Assembly: GCF_018279705.1 (NCBI RefSeq)
Contig: NZ_CP036498.1
Span: forward strand, 5,535,001 to 5,599,000
Source of the DNA: Tardiphaga alba
Lineage (GTDB): Bacteria; Pseudomonadota; Alphaproteobacteria; Rhizobiales; Xanthobacteraceae
Reading direction: 5' to 3'
DNA length: 64,000 nucleotides
Below the pieces are notes generated by a model. That model was given only the letters and a program-made list of their open reading frames with translations, had not been told where the DNA came from and did not search any database. A program made the position numbers and the translations under genes. This document shows, piece after piece, positions 1-9,179 of the stretch. Position 1 is the stretch's first letter. Each line of letters begins with the position of its first letter.

Positions 1-1
1 A

Positions 2-352
2 CACGCGTCTTTCGCTGATCTGCCCAACCTTTTCCCGACCGCGCCTGTCGGCGCGATCAAGACGTTGATTTCCCGCATCGACTGGTCGCTGGATCAGATC
101 GACCTGTTCGAGATCAATGAAGCTTTTGCCGTCGTTGCGATGGCCGCCATGCAGGAGCTGCAACTTTCTCACGCGAAGGTCAACGTCAATGGAGGGGCCT
201 GCGCGCTCGGACATCCGATCGGAGCATCCGGAGCACGGATCGTGGTCACGCTGCTTTCTGCAATGATCAAGCGAGACGCTCGACGCGGAGTCGCCGCTGT
301 CTGCATTGGGGGGGGAGAAGCCACGGCGATCGCGCTGGAGCGCTTGCGTTGA
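2..352 (+). CDS. Acetyl-CoA acetyltransferase (thiolase), C-terminal part, cut by window edge
   Basis: The frame is open from base 2, so the start lies outside the window. The visible ~116 residues are the C-terminal thiolase domain. They include INEAFAVV, then [17 protein letters not shown] with the catalytic His of GHPIG, and near the end the CIGGGEATA motif with the second catalytic Cys. Thiolases cleave 3-ketoacyl-CoA to acetyl-CoA plus a shortened acyl-CoA, or run in reverse. An acyl-CoA dehydrogenase follows on the same strand after about 350 bases, so a beta-oxidation role is likely; the substrate cannot be read from the sequence. Confidence 0.92.
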   Translation, partial: HASFADLPNLFPTAPVGAIKTLISRIDWSLDQIDLFEINEAFAVVAMAAMQELQLSHAKVNVNGGACALGHPIGASGARIVVTLLSAMIKRDARRGVAAVCIGGGEATAIALERLR

Positions 353-706
353 GCGTTGCGAATGCCGGCCATTAAGTGGCCGTCCGGCCAATCTGGTTTG
401 GATCGACACGCGCATCACGCATGACCGACGCCAGCTAACAACTCGATCTCATCGCTTGAAGTCGCTGCATCAAGCACTCGATTAAAGCTCGTCGGCTCGG
501 AAGAAACGGCCAATCGTTTTGAAATTTGCAGGCATACCGGTTTTAGGCGATCGCGGGCACTGTGTCGGTATCGGGTCAATGATGTCACTGTTTGTCGAAG
601 GGCGCGGCCCGCTTGCGTGGTGCCGCATCATAAGACGTCATGGGACCAACGAGAAACTGATCAGCTTTTAGTGCGAGCGGACCAGATAGGCAGCGAGGGA
701 ACGAAT
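353..706. other. Intergenic region between thiolase and acyl-CoA dehydrogenase
   Basis: No convincing gene. GC-rich inverted repeats built on GGCC lie within about 45 bases of the thiolase stop (roughly 363-392) and could form a weak hairpin, without a clear T-run. The last bases hold the ribosome binding site GAGGGA of the next gene. Confidence 0.5.
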
Positions 707-1855
707 ATGGACTTCGAACTTACAAAAGCGCAATTGGACCTCCAGGAGAGAGCGCGCACGTTTATCGACACGGAGGTCCTCCCCCATTACAAAACCTGGC
801 CCATCACAGCGCCAGAATATAGTCCTGAACTGACCTCTCATCTGAAGAAGAAGTTGCAGGAATTTGGCCTGTCGAAGCTCGTGATTCCGAAGGAATATGG
901 TGGCCAAGGGCTCGGCGCCATGGAGGACGTGATCGTCCTGACCGAGTTCGCAAGATCGCCGCGCCGCGTTCCCGGATCGCATTTCGCTCCTTGGCCGATC
1001 CTTTATCAGGCGTCTGACGCGATCAAGAAGAAGTATCTATATCCGGTGATCGAAGGCAGCACGACCTGGTCGATGTGCTTCACTGAACCGGAAGCCGGCT
1101 CCGACCTCGCTCGGATCAAGACGACAGCGGTCAAGAAGGGCGATCACTACGTCATCAACGGTCGCAAGATGTGGCGCACGGGCCATCACGGCGCCTCTTA
1201 TACGGCAGTGGCTGCGGTGACCGATCCCTCGAAGGGACATCGCGGCATCAGCGTATTCCTGGTCGACAATAATTCCCCCGGCTTCGGTAAGGTCCGCGAT
1301 ATTCCGGTCATCGCCCGGCAGTGGGGCATCGAGGAGGAAGTGAAGCTGGAGGACGTCGTCGTTCCAGCGGAAAACCTGCTCGGGGAAGAAGGAGCGGGCT
1401 TTGCCATCGCGCAACATCAGTTCAACCGGTTCCGCCTTCGTCTAGGTGGCGTCGCGCTGGGCATGGCCTTGCGCAGCCAGGAACTGGCGATCGACTGGGC
1501 GAAGAATCGTGAGGTTTTCGGCGGAAAACTGGGTGACAATCAAGCCATCCAATGGATGCTGACCGACTCCCAATATGACATCGAGTCGATCCGTTGGAAC
1601 ACCTATTATGCCGCCTGGCTTGTAGACCGCGGCGGCTTCGCGGCAGCTCGCCTTCCCGCATCGATGGTCAAAGGATATTGCATCGACGCCGGAATGAGAG
1701 TCGTCGATCGCGCGATGCAAATCCTCGGCGGGCGAGGTCTTGCAATCGACGATTATCCGTTCAGTGACTTCTACAACCACTTGCGGATGTGCAAGCAGAT
1801 GGAAGGATCGACCGAGATCATGAAGATCGTGATGGCTCGCGAGATCCTCAAATAG
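707..1855 (+). CDS. Acyl-CoA dehydrogenase family protein
   Basis: This 382-residue protein has the usual length and order of a FAD-dependent acyl-CoA dehydrogenase: helical N-domain, the FTEPEAGSD flavin-binding motif at about residues 125-133 followed by NGRKMWRTG, and a C-terminal helical domain with QILGGRGLA. The catalytic base is probably the Glu in QMEGSTEIM near residue 366. It would oxidise an acyl-CoA to the 2-enoyl-CoA and pass electrons to ETF. The ATG at 707 is preferred over an in-frame start 90 bases upstream because GAGGGA sits 6 bases before it and the family N-terminus starts there. Substrate unknown. Confidence 0.9.
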   Translation: MDFELTKAQLDLQERARTFIDTEVLPHYKTWPITAPEYSPELTSHLKKKLQEFGLSKLVIPKEYGGQGLGAMEDVIVLTEFARSPRRVPGSHFAPWPILYQASDAIKKKYLYPVIEGSTTWSMCFTEPEAGSDLARIKTTAVKKGDHYVINGRKMWRTGHHGASYTAVAAVTDPSKGHRGISVFLVDNNSPGFGKVRDIPVIARQWGIEEEVKLEDVVVPAENLLGEEGAGFAIAQHQFNRFRLRLGGVALGMALRSQELAIDWAKNREVFGGKLGDNQAIQWMLTDSQYDIESIRWNTYYAAWLVDRGGFAAARLPASMVKGYCIDAGMRVVDRAMQILGGRGLAIDDYPFSDFYNHLRMCKQMEGSTEIMKIVMAREILK

Positions 1856-2120
1856 ATCGTGGGATCCTCGGAGGGACCGCGCCTGCTATTGCAGAGCGCG
1901 ATCCCTCCGAAACGAAATACCGGTCCTGATCCCGTCCTGGTTCAACCGCCAGCATTCGATGGCCGCGCCATCCAACTCGGCCGATGAGCTCCATAGAAGA
2001 GCAACGCGTCTTCGCTGTGCCCGCGTATGCGCCTTTAAGGCACACACCCTCTACAAATAAATGCTCGGCTATGAGCCAACGAGCGCACCGGAACGGCACG
2101 TCCGTTGGCGGCGCGCGCGA

Positions 2121-2897
2121 TCAATGTCCTTGAAATTGCGCAGGTCGTTTTTCGAGGAATGCGCGCGCGCCCTCACGAAGGTCATTCGTTGCAAACGCTT
2201 CCCCTTGCGCATCCGCTTCGTGACCGAGCGCAGTCGTCAAGGCCTCGCTCCACGCTGTCTGGATTTGCGATTTGATCAGGCGAATCGCAACCGGAGGTCC
2301 TTTTGACAATCTCTCGGCCACAGAAAAGGCTTCGGCGAACACATCCACGTCGTCGACGGCCTTCCAGATGAGACCCCAACGCTCCGCTTCATCGGCAGAG
2401 ATCGGCTCGCCCAGCAAGGCAAAAGCACGCGCACGCGCCACGCCCGCTGACCTGGCAATGAGAAGCGAGGTGCCGGCATCCAGGGCGGCGCCTAGCCGAA
2501 CAAAACTGAGAACGAATTTTGCGGACCGCGCAGCGACGACGATATCGCCGGCAAGAGCAAGCCCAACGCCTGCTCCGGCGGCAGCGCCATTGACAGCAAC
2601 GACAATGGCTTTCGACGCTGTTTGCATCTTCTCAATGATCGGATTCAGATTGTTTCGGAGCGTATCCGCGACGCCGGATCCAGATCCGAAGCTCTCCCCA
2701 CCGAGCGAGGCGCCGGAGCAGAACCCCTTTCCGGCTCCCGTGATGAGAACCGCTCGAACGCTATCATCCGCAAGCGCCCCTGTCAGTCCTTCGTTCAGTT
2801 CCGGGAGAAGACCGGCGCGCATGGCATTATACTGCTCCGGATTGTTCAGGGTCAGAATCGCGACAGCATCTCGTTGTTCGTACAATACTAGCGGCAT
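2121..2897 (-). CDS. Enoyl-CoA hydratase/isomerase family protein, PaaG-like
   Basis: A 258-residue crotonase-fold protein. The oxyanion-hole region GKGFCSGASLGG and the GAAAGAGVGLALAGD segment are present. The two glutamates used by true enoyl-CoA hydratases are replaced (Gly and Val by alignment from memory), while an Asp is kept in AALDAGTS where PaaG has its catalytic Asp. The end (EGARAFLEKRPAQF) also reads like PaaG. An isomerase acting on an enoyl-CoA or epoxyphenylacetyl-CoA-like substrate is therefore more likely than a hydratase. It is the last gene of a minus-strand run of catabolic genes. Subfamily moderately sure, substrate unknown. Confidence 0.85.
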   Translation of the reverse strand: MPLVLYEQRDAVAILTLNNPEQYNAMRAGLLPELNEGLTGALADDSVRAVLITGAGKGFCSGASLGGESFGSGSGVADTLRNNLNPIIEKMQTASKAIVVAVNGAAAGAGVGLALAGDIVVAARSAKFVLSFVRLGAALDAGTSLLIARSAGVARARAFALLGEPISADEAERWGLIWKAVDDVDVFAEAFSVAERLSKGPPVAIRLIKSQIQTAWSEALTTALGHEADAQGEAFATNDLREGARAFLEKRPAQFQGH

Positions 2898-3030
2898 GGC
2901 TTTCTCCTGTGCCGCGAGATCGTGTCAGATCTTGCAATCCTGAAAATGGCCGAACTGCTCAATCGCAGTGGCGTCGGGCATCAGCCGGCACGGTCGCTTA
3001 GGCGCAGCGACCGTGCTGTCGATTTGCAGC

Positions 3031-3765
3031 CTAAGCCAGCGTTCCCCCGTCAACCACGACTTCGGCTCCAGTCATGAAGCTGGACTCGCCCGAAGCCAGA
3101 AACAGCGCAGCGGACGCAACATCGGCCGGCGTTCCGATACGCCCGAGGGGCAGCCGGGCCTTCATCGCATCGAGCTCCTCCTCGGACAGGTTCTCGACCA
3201 TCCTGGTCTCGATCAAACCGGGATGCAGAGAGTTCACCCTGATGCGATGGCTGGCAAGCTCCGCTGCGGCGCATCGGCTCATTCCGCGAATTGCCCATTT
3301 GCTGGCTGCGTATGAGAACATCCCTTTGGTGCCGCGAAGACCTGCAATCGACGACACATTGATGATGCTGCCACCGCGCTGCGCAATCATCATGTCCGAG
3401 ACGGCGCACATCCCGAGAAACGTGCCGACCTGATTGATGCGGATCAGTCGCTCGAATACCTCCAGATTTGCATCGGTCAGCGCGTCACCCGCAAAGGCCC
3501 CTGCATTATTGATCAGGATATCTGCTCGCCCATAGCGGTCCGACACCAACTTCATCACCCGTGCCCAGTCCGCTTCGGAGGAGACGTCGTGCTTCACGAA
3601 AACCGACTCTTTCCCGATCTCGGCCGCGACGCGCTGGCCTGCTTCCTCGTCGATATCCGTAAGTACGACTTTGGCGCCCTCGTCGGCGAACAGAATGGCT
3701 TCCGCACGCCCCATGCCACGCGCAGCGCCTGTGATAATCGCAACCTTGTTGTCCAGCCGTCCCAT
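3031..3765 (-). CDS. SDR family NAD(P)-dependent oxidoreductase
   Basis: This 244-residue classical short-chain dehydrogenase has the cofactor motif TGAARGMGR near residue 12, NNAG, a catalytic Ser in NVSS, and the YAASK active-site motif. LTDID at the end of beta-2 carries an acidic residue, which usually favours NAD(H) over NADP(H). The overall style resembles 3-alpha/20-beta-hydroxysteroid dehydrogenase-like members, but that name is a family label, not a substrate. It lies between the PaaG-like gene and a serine hydrolase on the same strand, so oxidation of a hydroxyacyl-CoA or cyclic alcohol in the same pathway is plausible. Confidence 0.88.
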   Translation of the reverse strand: MGRLDNKVAIITGAARGMGRAEAILFADEGAKVVLTDIDEEAGQRVAAEIGKESVFVKHDVSSEADWARVMKLVSDRYGRADILINNAGAFAGDALTDANLEVFERLIRINQVGTFLGMCAVSDMMIAQRGGSIINVSSIAGLRGTKGMFSYAASKWAIRGMSRCAAAELASHRIRVNSLHPGLIETRMVENLSEEELDAMKARLPLGRIGTPADVASAALFLASGESSFMTGAEVVVDGGTLA

Positions 3766-3857
3766 GCCAACTCCAGAATTTCTCTCAATTTAGGAACGCG
3801 AGCGGCCGAATCATCTGCCGATCATGATCGTTTGCTGCCTCGCAACGCCGCCCGCCG

Positions 3858-5033
3858 CTATGATGGCCAAGATGTTTTGTAGATCGCCTTTTCCAACCGG
3901 ACGAAGAGATCCATGACCCGTCGATCCTGGAATGGCAGGAGTTGCGAAGCGAAGGTCACTGCGAGAGATCGGGCAGGATCCCACCAGTAAAAGAGATTCA
4001 GAAGGCCGGCCCAGGACAGGCTGCCCGCTGATCGCATGCCCTCCCACTCTTCCGTCGTGATCTGGAAGCCGACACTGTGCTTCTTCGTCATGCCGGGGAA
4101 GAATTCGGCATCCAACGACAAATGCGGAACGGTCGAACGCATGACCCCGACATTTACATCGCCGATCTGATTGGCCTTCATGACTTCGACCGAGGCTGGA
4201 CTCAGCACCTGCTTTCCGTGTCGAGAGCCGTTGTTGAGGAACATCTGGAGAAATTTCGTATAGTCGTCGAGCGACGAATAGAGCCCGTGTCCGCACAAGA
4301 TGCGCTGGCCGGGATTCGGCCAGTCGAAAGCGATCGGCGTGAAACCGTCATCGCCACGCCGAGTGTGTACGGTGGCGAGCCGCCGCTGCTGCTCTTCGTT
4401 CAAAGAAAACGCGGTGTCCACCATATCGAGCGGTCGGAACACGTTCTCGTTCAGATAGTGATCGACACGTTCACCGCTGAGAATTTCGACGATTTCTCCG
4501 AGCCAATCGATGCCGGTGCCATAAGCCCATTGCTCACCGGGATCGAAACTCAACGGCGACAGCGCCTTCGCGTTGCGTCCAGCATAAGATTCGGGAACGC
4601 CTGCAATCTTGGAATATCTGTCCTTCTTTTCGGACCAAAATTCGTATGCAATTCCCGACGAATGGCTGGCCAGATGTGCGAGCGTCACCTCACGCACGGG
4701 TTTGCGCAGCCGCGGGCGTTCGCCGTCAAAGCCATCCAGCACCTGGATATCCTTGAAGGCAGGTATCAGCGACGACACCGGCTGGTCCAGCCGGATGTCT
4801 CCGCGCTCGACGAATTGCATGAAGGCCGTGGTCGTGATCGCCTTGGTCCACGACGATACTTTGTAAATCGTATCGCGCGCGATCGGATCGGCCGTCTCGA
4901 CATTTTTTTGTCCGAACACGCCGCAGTAATGCACTTTGTCCGGCCCAGACACCATCACACCGACACCGGGGATGACGTGATCGTTCACGGCATCGCCGAG
5001 CAGTTGATCCAGATCCTTACTGTCCATCGTCAT
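3858..5033 (-). CDS. Serine hydrolase, beta-lactamase/EstB-like family
   Basis: A 391-residue class C beta-lactamase-fold protein with the SxxK motif SWTK at residues 61-64, where Ser61 would be the nucleophile, and a Tyr-containing second motif YGT at 171. No signal peptide is evident, so it probably acts in the cytoplasm as an esterase or lactone/amide hydrolase rather than a beta-lactamase. Similar genes occur often in alphaproteobacterial CoA and aromatic catabolic clusters. It lies between the SDR and the binding-protein gene on the same strand. Natural substrate unknown. Confidence 0.85.
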   Translation of the reverse strand: MTMDSKDLDQLLGDAVNDHVIPGVGVMVSGPDKVHYCGVFGQKNVETADPIARDTIYKVSSWTKAITTTAFMQFVERGDIRLDQPVSSLIPAFKDIQVLDGFDGERPRLRKPVREVTLAHLASHSSGIAYEFWSEKKDRYSKIAGVPESYAGRNAKALSPLSFDPGEQWAYGTGIDWLGEIVEILSGERVDHYLNENVFRPLDMVDTAFSLNEEQQRRLATVHTRRGDDGFTPIAFDWPNPGQRILCGHGLYSSLDDYTKFLQMFLNNGSRHGKQVLSPASVEVMKANQIGDVNVGVMRSTVPHLSLDAEFFPGMTKKHSVGFQITTEEWEGMRSAGSLSWAGLLNLFYWWDPARSLAVTFASQLLPFQDRRVMDLFVRLEKAIYKTSWPS

Positions 5034-5082
5034 ATCTCATTCTGTTTCTGTTGCCGCAACGGACGCAAAGGCCCATCGATTT

Positions 5083-6294
5083 TCACTTGTCTGCATCGAG
5101 AAGGTCGCTGATCGGCTTCCAGGTCACCCCGTCGAACTGGACGATTTGCGCCTGGCTGATGGGCGTGTAGCGGGTCGCACTCGTGTTTAGCTTCAAGCCA
5201 GGGAGCATGCTGGACAGTTCGAAGTCTTTAATGCTCGCCGCCTTCTTCATCAGGTTTTCGCGCGTCAGGTCGTCACCGCATTGCCTCAACACATGTTCAA
5301 AAGTCTGCGCCGTGCCGTAGCCGAACTGGTACAGCACTTCTGTCGGATCGACCGACGGCATGTATTCTTTCATGAAGGCGAGATACTCCTTCATGCCGGC
5401 ATCATTTGCCCATCGGGCGTCCGTGATTTCCTTGCGGTACAGAAGAGTGATCACGTCCTTGGAATTTTCGAGGCCTGCAGGAACAAGAACGCTGGAGATC
5501 GATGCGGCGGCATCACTCAGCATGTGCAGAACCGGCCATTTTGTCTCGGCCACCTTTTTGATCGCCTGCGCCGCAAACTTCGGCGTCGAGATGTCCACAA
5601 GGACATTGGCGTTGGTGGCTTTCAAAATTTGAATTTGCGAGTCGATCGTTGGCTCGGAGATCTCATAGCTGAGCTCCTTCAGAATCATCGTCGCCGCCTT
5701 ATCGCCAAGGCCTTCACGCAGGCCGCGAAGATGATCACGCCCGAAGTCGTCGTTTTGGTAGAGGACAGCTATGCGTGCATCCGGGCGCTCGCGCAGAAGA
5801 TATTTTCCGTAGATTTTTCCCTTGGCGACATTGTTCGGCTGCCATCCCATCGACCACGGATAGATTTCAGGCTCCGAAAAGCGATTTGCGCCGGTGCCGA
5901 GAAACAATGACGGCACTTTCTTCGCGTTGAGATACTTTTGCGTGGCAAAATTCGACGCAGTCCCGAACGAACCGACGATCGCGAAGACTTCATCGCTTTC
6001 CACAAGCCGGCGCGTCTGTTCGACGGCCTTTGGTGGGCTATAGCCGTCATCAAGCGAGATCAGGTTGATCTTTCGTCCGTTGATCCCTCCCGACGCGTTA
6101 AGCTTCTGGAAATACGCCTCCATTGCCTTCCCGATCGCGGCAAAGGTGGACGCCGGCCCGCTATAGGGCATCGTTTGTCCAATCTTGATCTCTTTGTCCG
6201 AGACCCCAGGACCATAAGATTTCTGCTGAGCGGACGCTTGCGATGCGCAAACAGTCAATAAAAGTGCGACGGCTGAAATGATTTTGCGCGTCAT
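5083..6294 (-). CDS. ABC transporter substrate-binding protein (branched-chain amino acid/aromatic type)
   Basis: A periplasmic Peripla_BP_6-type protein of 403 residues. The signal peptide ends near ASAQQ, and the mature part begins with GPGVSDKEIKIG. The ATG at 6294 is chosen because GAGGAAA lies just before it and because both paralogues in this window are also exactly 403 residues; an upstream in-frame start would add 78 residues before the signal peptide. It is very similar to the protein at 14765-15976 and less so to that at 6591-7802. With the LivGFHM genes nearby it probably delivers an aromatic or organic acid, but the ligand cannot be read from sequence. Confidence 0.93.
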   Translation of the reverse strand: MTRKIISAVALLLTVCASQASAQQKSYGPGVSDKEIKIGQTMPYSGPASTFAAIGKAMEAYFQKLNASGGINGRKINLISLDDGYSPPKAVEQTRRLVESDEVFAIVGSFGTASNFATQKYLNAKKVPSLFLGTGANRFSEPEIYPWSMGWQPNNVAKGKIYGKYLLRERPDARIAVLYQNDDFGRDHLRGLREGLGDKAATMILKELSYEISEPTIDSQIQILKATNANVLVDISTPKFAAQAIKKVAETKWPVLHMLSDAAASISSVLVPAGLENSKDVITLLYRKEITDARWANDAGMKEYLAFMKEYMPSVDPTEVLYQFGYGTAQTFEHVLRQCGDDLTRENLMKKAASIKDFELSSMLPGLKLNTSATRYTPISQAQIVQFDGVTWKPISDLLDADK

Positions 6295-6590
6295 GTATTT
6301 CCTCGTTGTTTGAAATGCGCTGGGCGAGCTGCTACGTCGCAGCTTCTTGTTGTTTTGTGCCAACCCCGTTCCGCTCCAGATCACGTCGGGAGTGTCGGGA
6401 AAGTTTGACTGCGAGTTCCGGCCGTCGAAATGGCCGGCAATGTCAAAAGTGATGGCGAAAACCGACATCCGAACGGATTCATCGGCATTCACCCAGCTGT
6501 GCGAAGATAGCGCTGCTGGGCTCTGCATTGAGGACGGCGCGCGATCGGTCTGCGATGGTCATCTGATGGGACGACCATCGCCGCCAGGAA

Positions 6591-7802
6591 TCACTTGGCC
6601 AGCGCGCGCCACTTGTTGCCATCGAATTCGAGAAGCTTCTCGTCCTCGATCGGTTTGTAGTCGGTGGGGCTTGTATTGATCAGCACGCCGGGCAGCAGCA
6701 TTCCGAGTTGAAGATCTTTCAGATTCGCAGCTTGCCGCATGACATTCTGCCTGCTGAGGTCGTCTCCAGATTGCTCGAGAACCTTGACCAAGGTTTGCGC
6801 AGACGAGTAGCCCCACACCGCATTCTGATCCTGGACATCCGCACCGGGGAGATATTTCTGCATGAATTCCAGATAGGCCTGAAGACCGCCATCCCCCTTG
6901 AGCAGTTCATCCCCGGGATCCTTCATGAAGGCCGCCGTGATCACACCGGCCGCTTTCTCGACCCCTGCGACTTTGAAAACCGCGGTGATATTTGCGCTTG
7001 GAGATGCAAGAAAATGCATCGGCTTCCAGCCGATCTCGTGCATCTTGCTGAGCGACTGCGCTGCGAATTTCGACGAGCTTGCGTTGAGGAGAACGTTGGC
7101 GCCGGACGCTTTGAGTGAGACGATCTGCGAGTCGATCGTCGGATCCGTCGGCAAGTAGCTCGCACGCGCCACGATCATCTTGGCATTCGCTGCCCCTAAC
7201 GTCTCCTCGAAGCCTCGAACGAAGTCCTTACCGAAATCATCATTCTGATAGAAGATCGCGATGCGTGCATCCGGCTTCGAAGCGAGAACCTCTTTGGCGT
7301 AGGTCGCTCCTTCGCTCGCGAAGGACGGCATCCAGCCCATCGTCCAGGGAAACTGCGCAGGATCCGCCCATTTGGAAGCACCGGACACGACAAACAGCTG
7401 CGGCACTTGCTTGTTATTGAGGTATTTTTGAATGGCGGAGTTCGATGCAGCGCCCAGCGTGGCGAACATCAGCAACACCTCGTCATCCTCCACCAGCTTT
7501 CTGGTCTGCTCGACCGTTTTCGGCGGACTGTATCCGTCGTCGAGGGATACGAGATTGATCTTGCGGCCGCTTACGCCTCCACGTTCGTTGATCATCTTGA
7601 GATAGGCGGACTGCGTTTTTGCCGTCGTGCTCCAGGCGGAGAATGGACCGCTATACGCAGTCGTCTGGCCGATCTTGATCTCTTGCGCAGTGACGCCAGG
7701 CAAATCCTTCGATTGCGCGATCGCCGAACCAGAAATTCCCAGAAGGCAATCAGATACTACCAGTAGTCCCGCGAAAAATGCGCCGCTCGCAGATGAGCTC
7801 AT
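6591..7802 (-). CDS. ABC transporter substrate-binding protein (branched-chain amino acid/aromatic type), second paralogue
   Basis: A 403-residue Peripla_BP_6 protein with a signal peptide ending near SAIAQS and a mature start TAQEIKIGQTTAYSGP. Start 7802 is set by the signal peptide and by AGGGAG upstream; a longer reading would add 64 residues of poor quality. It is more divergent from the other two binding proteins, particularly in the central ligand-facing segments, which hints at a different ligand. About 290 bases separate it from the next binding-protein gene, so each may have its own promoter. Confidence 0.92.
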   Translation of the reverse strand: MSSSASGAFFAGLLVVSDCLLGISGSAIAQSKDLPGVTAQEIKIGQTTAYSGPFSAWSTTAKTQSAYLKMINERGGVSGRKINLVSLDDGYSPPKTVEQTRKLVEDDEVLLMFATLGAASNSAIQKYLNNKQVPQLFVVSGASKWADPAQFPWTMGWMPSFASEGATYAKEVLASKPDARIAIFYQNDDFGKDFVRGFEETLGAANAKMIVARASYLPTDPTIDSQIVSLKASGANVLLNASSSKFAAQSLSKMHEIGWKPMHFLASPSANITAVFKVAGVEKAAGVITAAFMKDPGDELLKGDGGLQAYLEFMQKYLPGADVQDQNAVWGYSSAQTLVKVLEQSGDDLSRQNVMRQAANLKDLQLGMLLPGVLINTSPTDYKPIEDEKLLEFDGNKWRALAK

Positions 7803-8339
7803 CTCCCTACTCCCTTGGATATTTGGAAACCGCTTCTTAGTTGATGATACAATGGTGGTATAAACAACTATCATCTTGTCGCCATGATTGACTTGTGTCA
7901 ATCGAGGCGACAGCAACGCTGGCAGATCGGTCTCAAAAACGCCGTTCGCTGTTGCGATGCGAGATACGCAAGACGAAGCCCAGCGGAGCCTCAAATGCCT
8001 GATGACAACGTCTGCCAGGAGAGAGCATCGCGCCTCCGGTCGCCCGGACCCAGCGATACATGTGATCCATGCGCTAGACCGACATCCGGGGAGCGGCGTC
8101 CGACTTCCATGGCGCGACTCCTGCGCACGTTGCGATCGACGTTCTCAAACTCGGTCGATAGCCCAATATACAGGATGCCGATGTGTGTCCTCGATCCCTG
8201 GGGAGGCGGCTGGGCCTATCGGTCAAATGAAGAAGCCGGTTGGCACGAGGAATCGGAGCGCCACTGAAACCCAGTCAGGTCCGATTATCCCGAGCGGATA
8301 ATGCCGACCCCAAAGATCGCCGTCTGGGCGCTTCCTCCC
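7803..8339. other. Intergenic region upstream of the second binding-protein gene
   Basis: No credible gene. Near 7842-7875 there is an inverted repeat GATGATA...TATCATC spaced by 19 bases, enclosing ACCACCATTGT on the minus strand. That core closely resembles ACAACCATTGT in the dioxygenase promoter near 25335. This is the likely promoter/operator of the minus-strand gene starting at 7802. The remaining ~450 bases show nothing recognisable. Confidence 0.45.
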
Positions 8340-9086
8340 CTAAGCGGCGAGATATCCGCCATCGACCGGATAAACAGAGCCCGTCAGGAAGCTTGCCGCA
8401 TCGTCCGCGAGGAATGCGACGACTTCTGCGACTTCGTGCACGTTGCCGATGCGGCCTAAAGCGTGCTGTTGAGCGGCTTCGACCAAACGTTCCTCTGAGG
8501 CCGTGTTGAGAAAGTCCGTCTTGATGACCGCCGGCGCCACCGCGTTGCATCGTATGTTATGAACGCCGTATTCCAGCGCGATGCTTTTCGTGAGACCGAT
8601 CACACCGTGCTTCGCTGCAACATACGGGCTGATATCGCGCCGGCCGACGAGACCCAGCGCTGACGCGGTATTGACGATCGACCCTCCCTTTCGCCGGAGC
8701 ATTGCTGGAATTTGAGCGCGCACGCCGTAGAACATCCCGGATAGATTCACATCGATCACGCGTCGCCAACTGTCGATGGTCTGATCAGCTGTGAGCTTGA
8801 ATTCGCCAGTAATGCCCGCATTGTTGCATGCAATGTCCAAACCACCCCAACGCTTCTCGATCTGATCGATCACGCTGACATGAGCGTCGGGATCTGAGAC
8901 GTCGAGTCGAAGAAAATGAGCGTCGCCTCCCGCTTTACGGATATCGTCGACGACGAGACTACCGTCGTCCGTTTGCATATCGCACACGATAACACGAGCC
9001 CCGCCTGCAGCCAGCCGAGTGGCGATCGCCCGCCCAATTCCCCTCGCACCGCCAGTCACAAGCGCCGTTTTTCCAGTTAAGCTCAT
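8340..9086 (-). CDS. SDR family oxidoreductase (FabG-like)
   Basis: A 248-residue short-chain dehydrogenase with TGGARGIGR at the N-terminus, NNAG, the YVAAKHG active-site segment and a C-terminal GSVYPVDGGYLA. VCDMQ after beta-2 has an Asp, suggesting NAD(H). Start 9086 is supported by AAGGAG seven bases upstream; a longer reading adds 23 unlikely residues. It lies 93 bases downstream of livM on the same strand and is probably co-transcribed with livGFHM, linking uptake to a dehydrogenation step of a hydroxyacyl or alcohol intermediate. Confidence 0.9.
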   Translation of the reverse strand: MSLTGKTALVTGGARGIGRAIATRLAAGGARVIVCDMQTDDGSLVVDDIRKAGGDAHFLRLDVSDPDAHVSVIDQIEKRWGGLDIACNNAGITGEFKLTADQTIDSWRRVIDVNLSGMFYGVRAQIPAMLRRKGGSIVNTASALGLVGRRDISPYVAAKHGVIGLTKSIALEYGVHNIRCNAVAPAVIKTDFLNTASEERLVEAAQQHALGRIGNVHEVAEVVAFLADDAASFLTGSVYPVDGGYLAA

Positions 9087-9179
9087 AGTGGCTCCTTGAA
9101 GTGAGATGCCTGGCCGGGCACGCATGCATCGTGCATCGGCCGGAACCCTGTACAATGCGTCTGTTCGCCGTGCCGTCGG

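Noticed and set aside
4077-5111. 344-codon plus-strand frame
   Set aside because: Antisense to the serine hydrolase; composition typical of a shadow frame.
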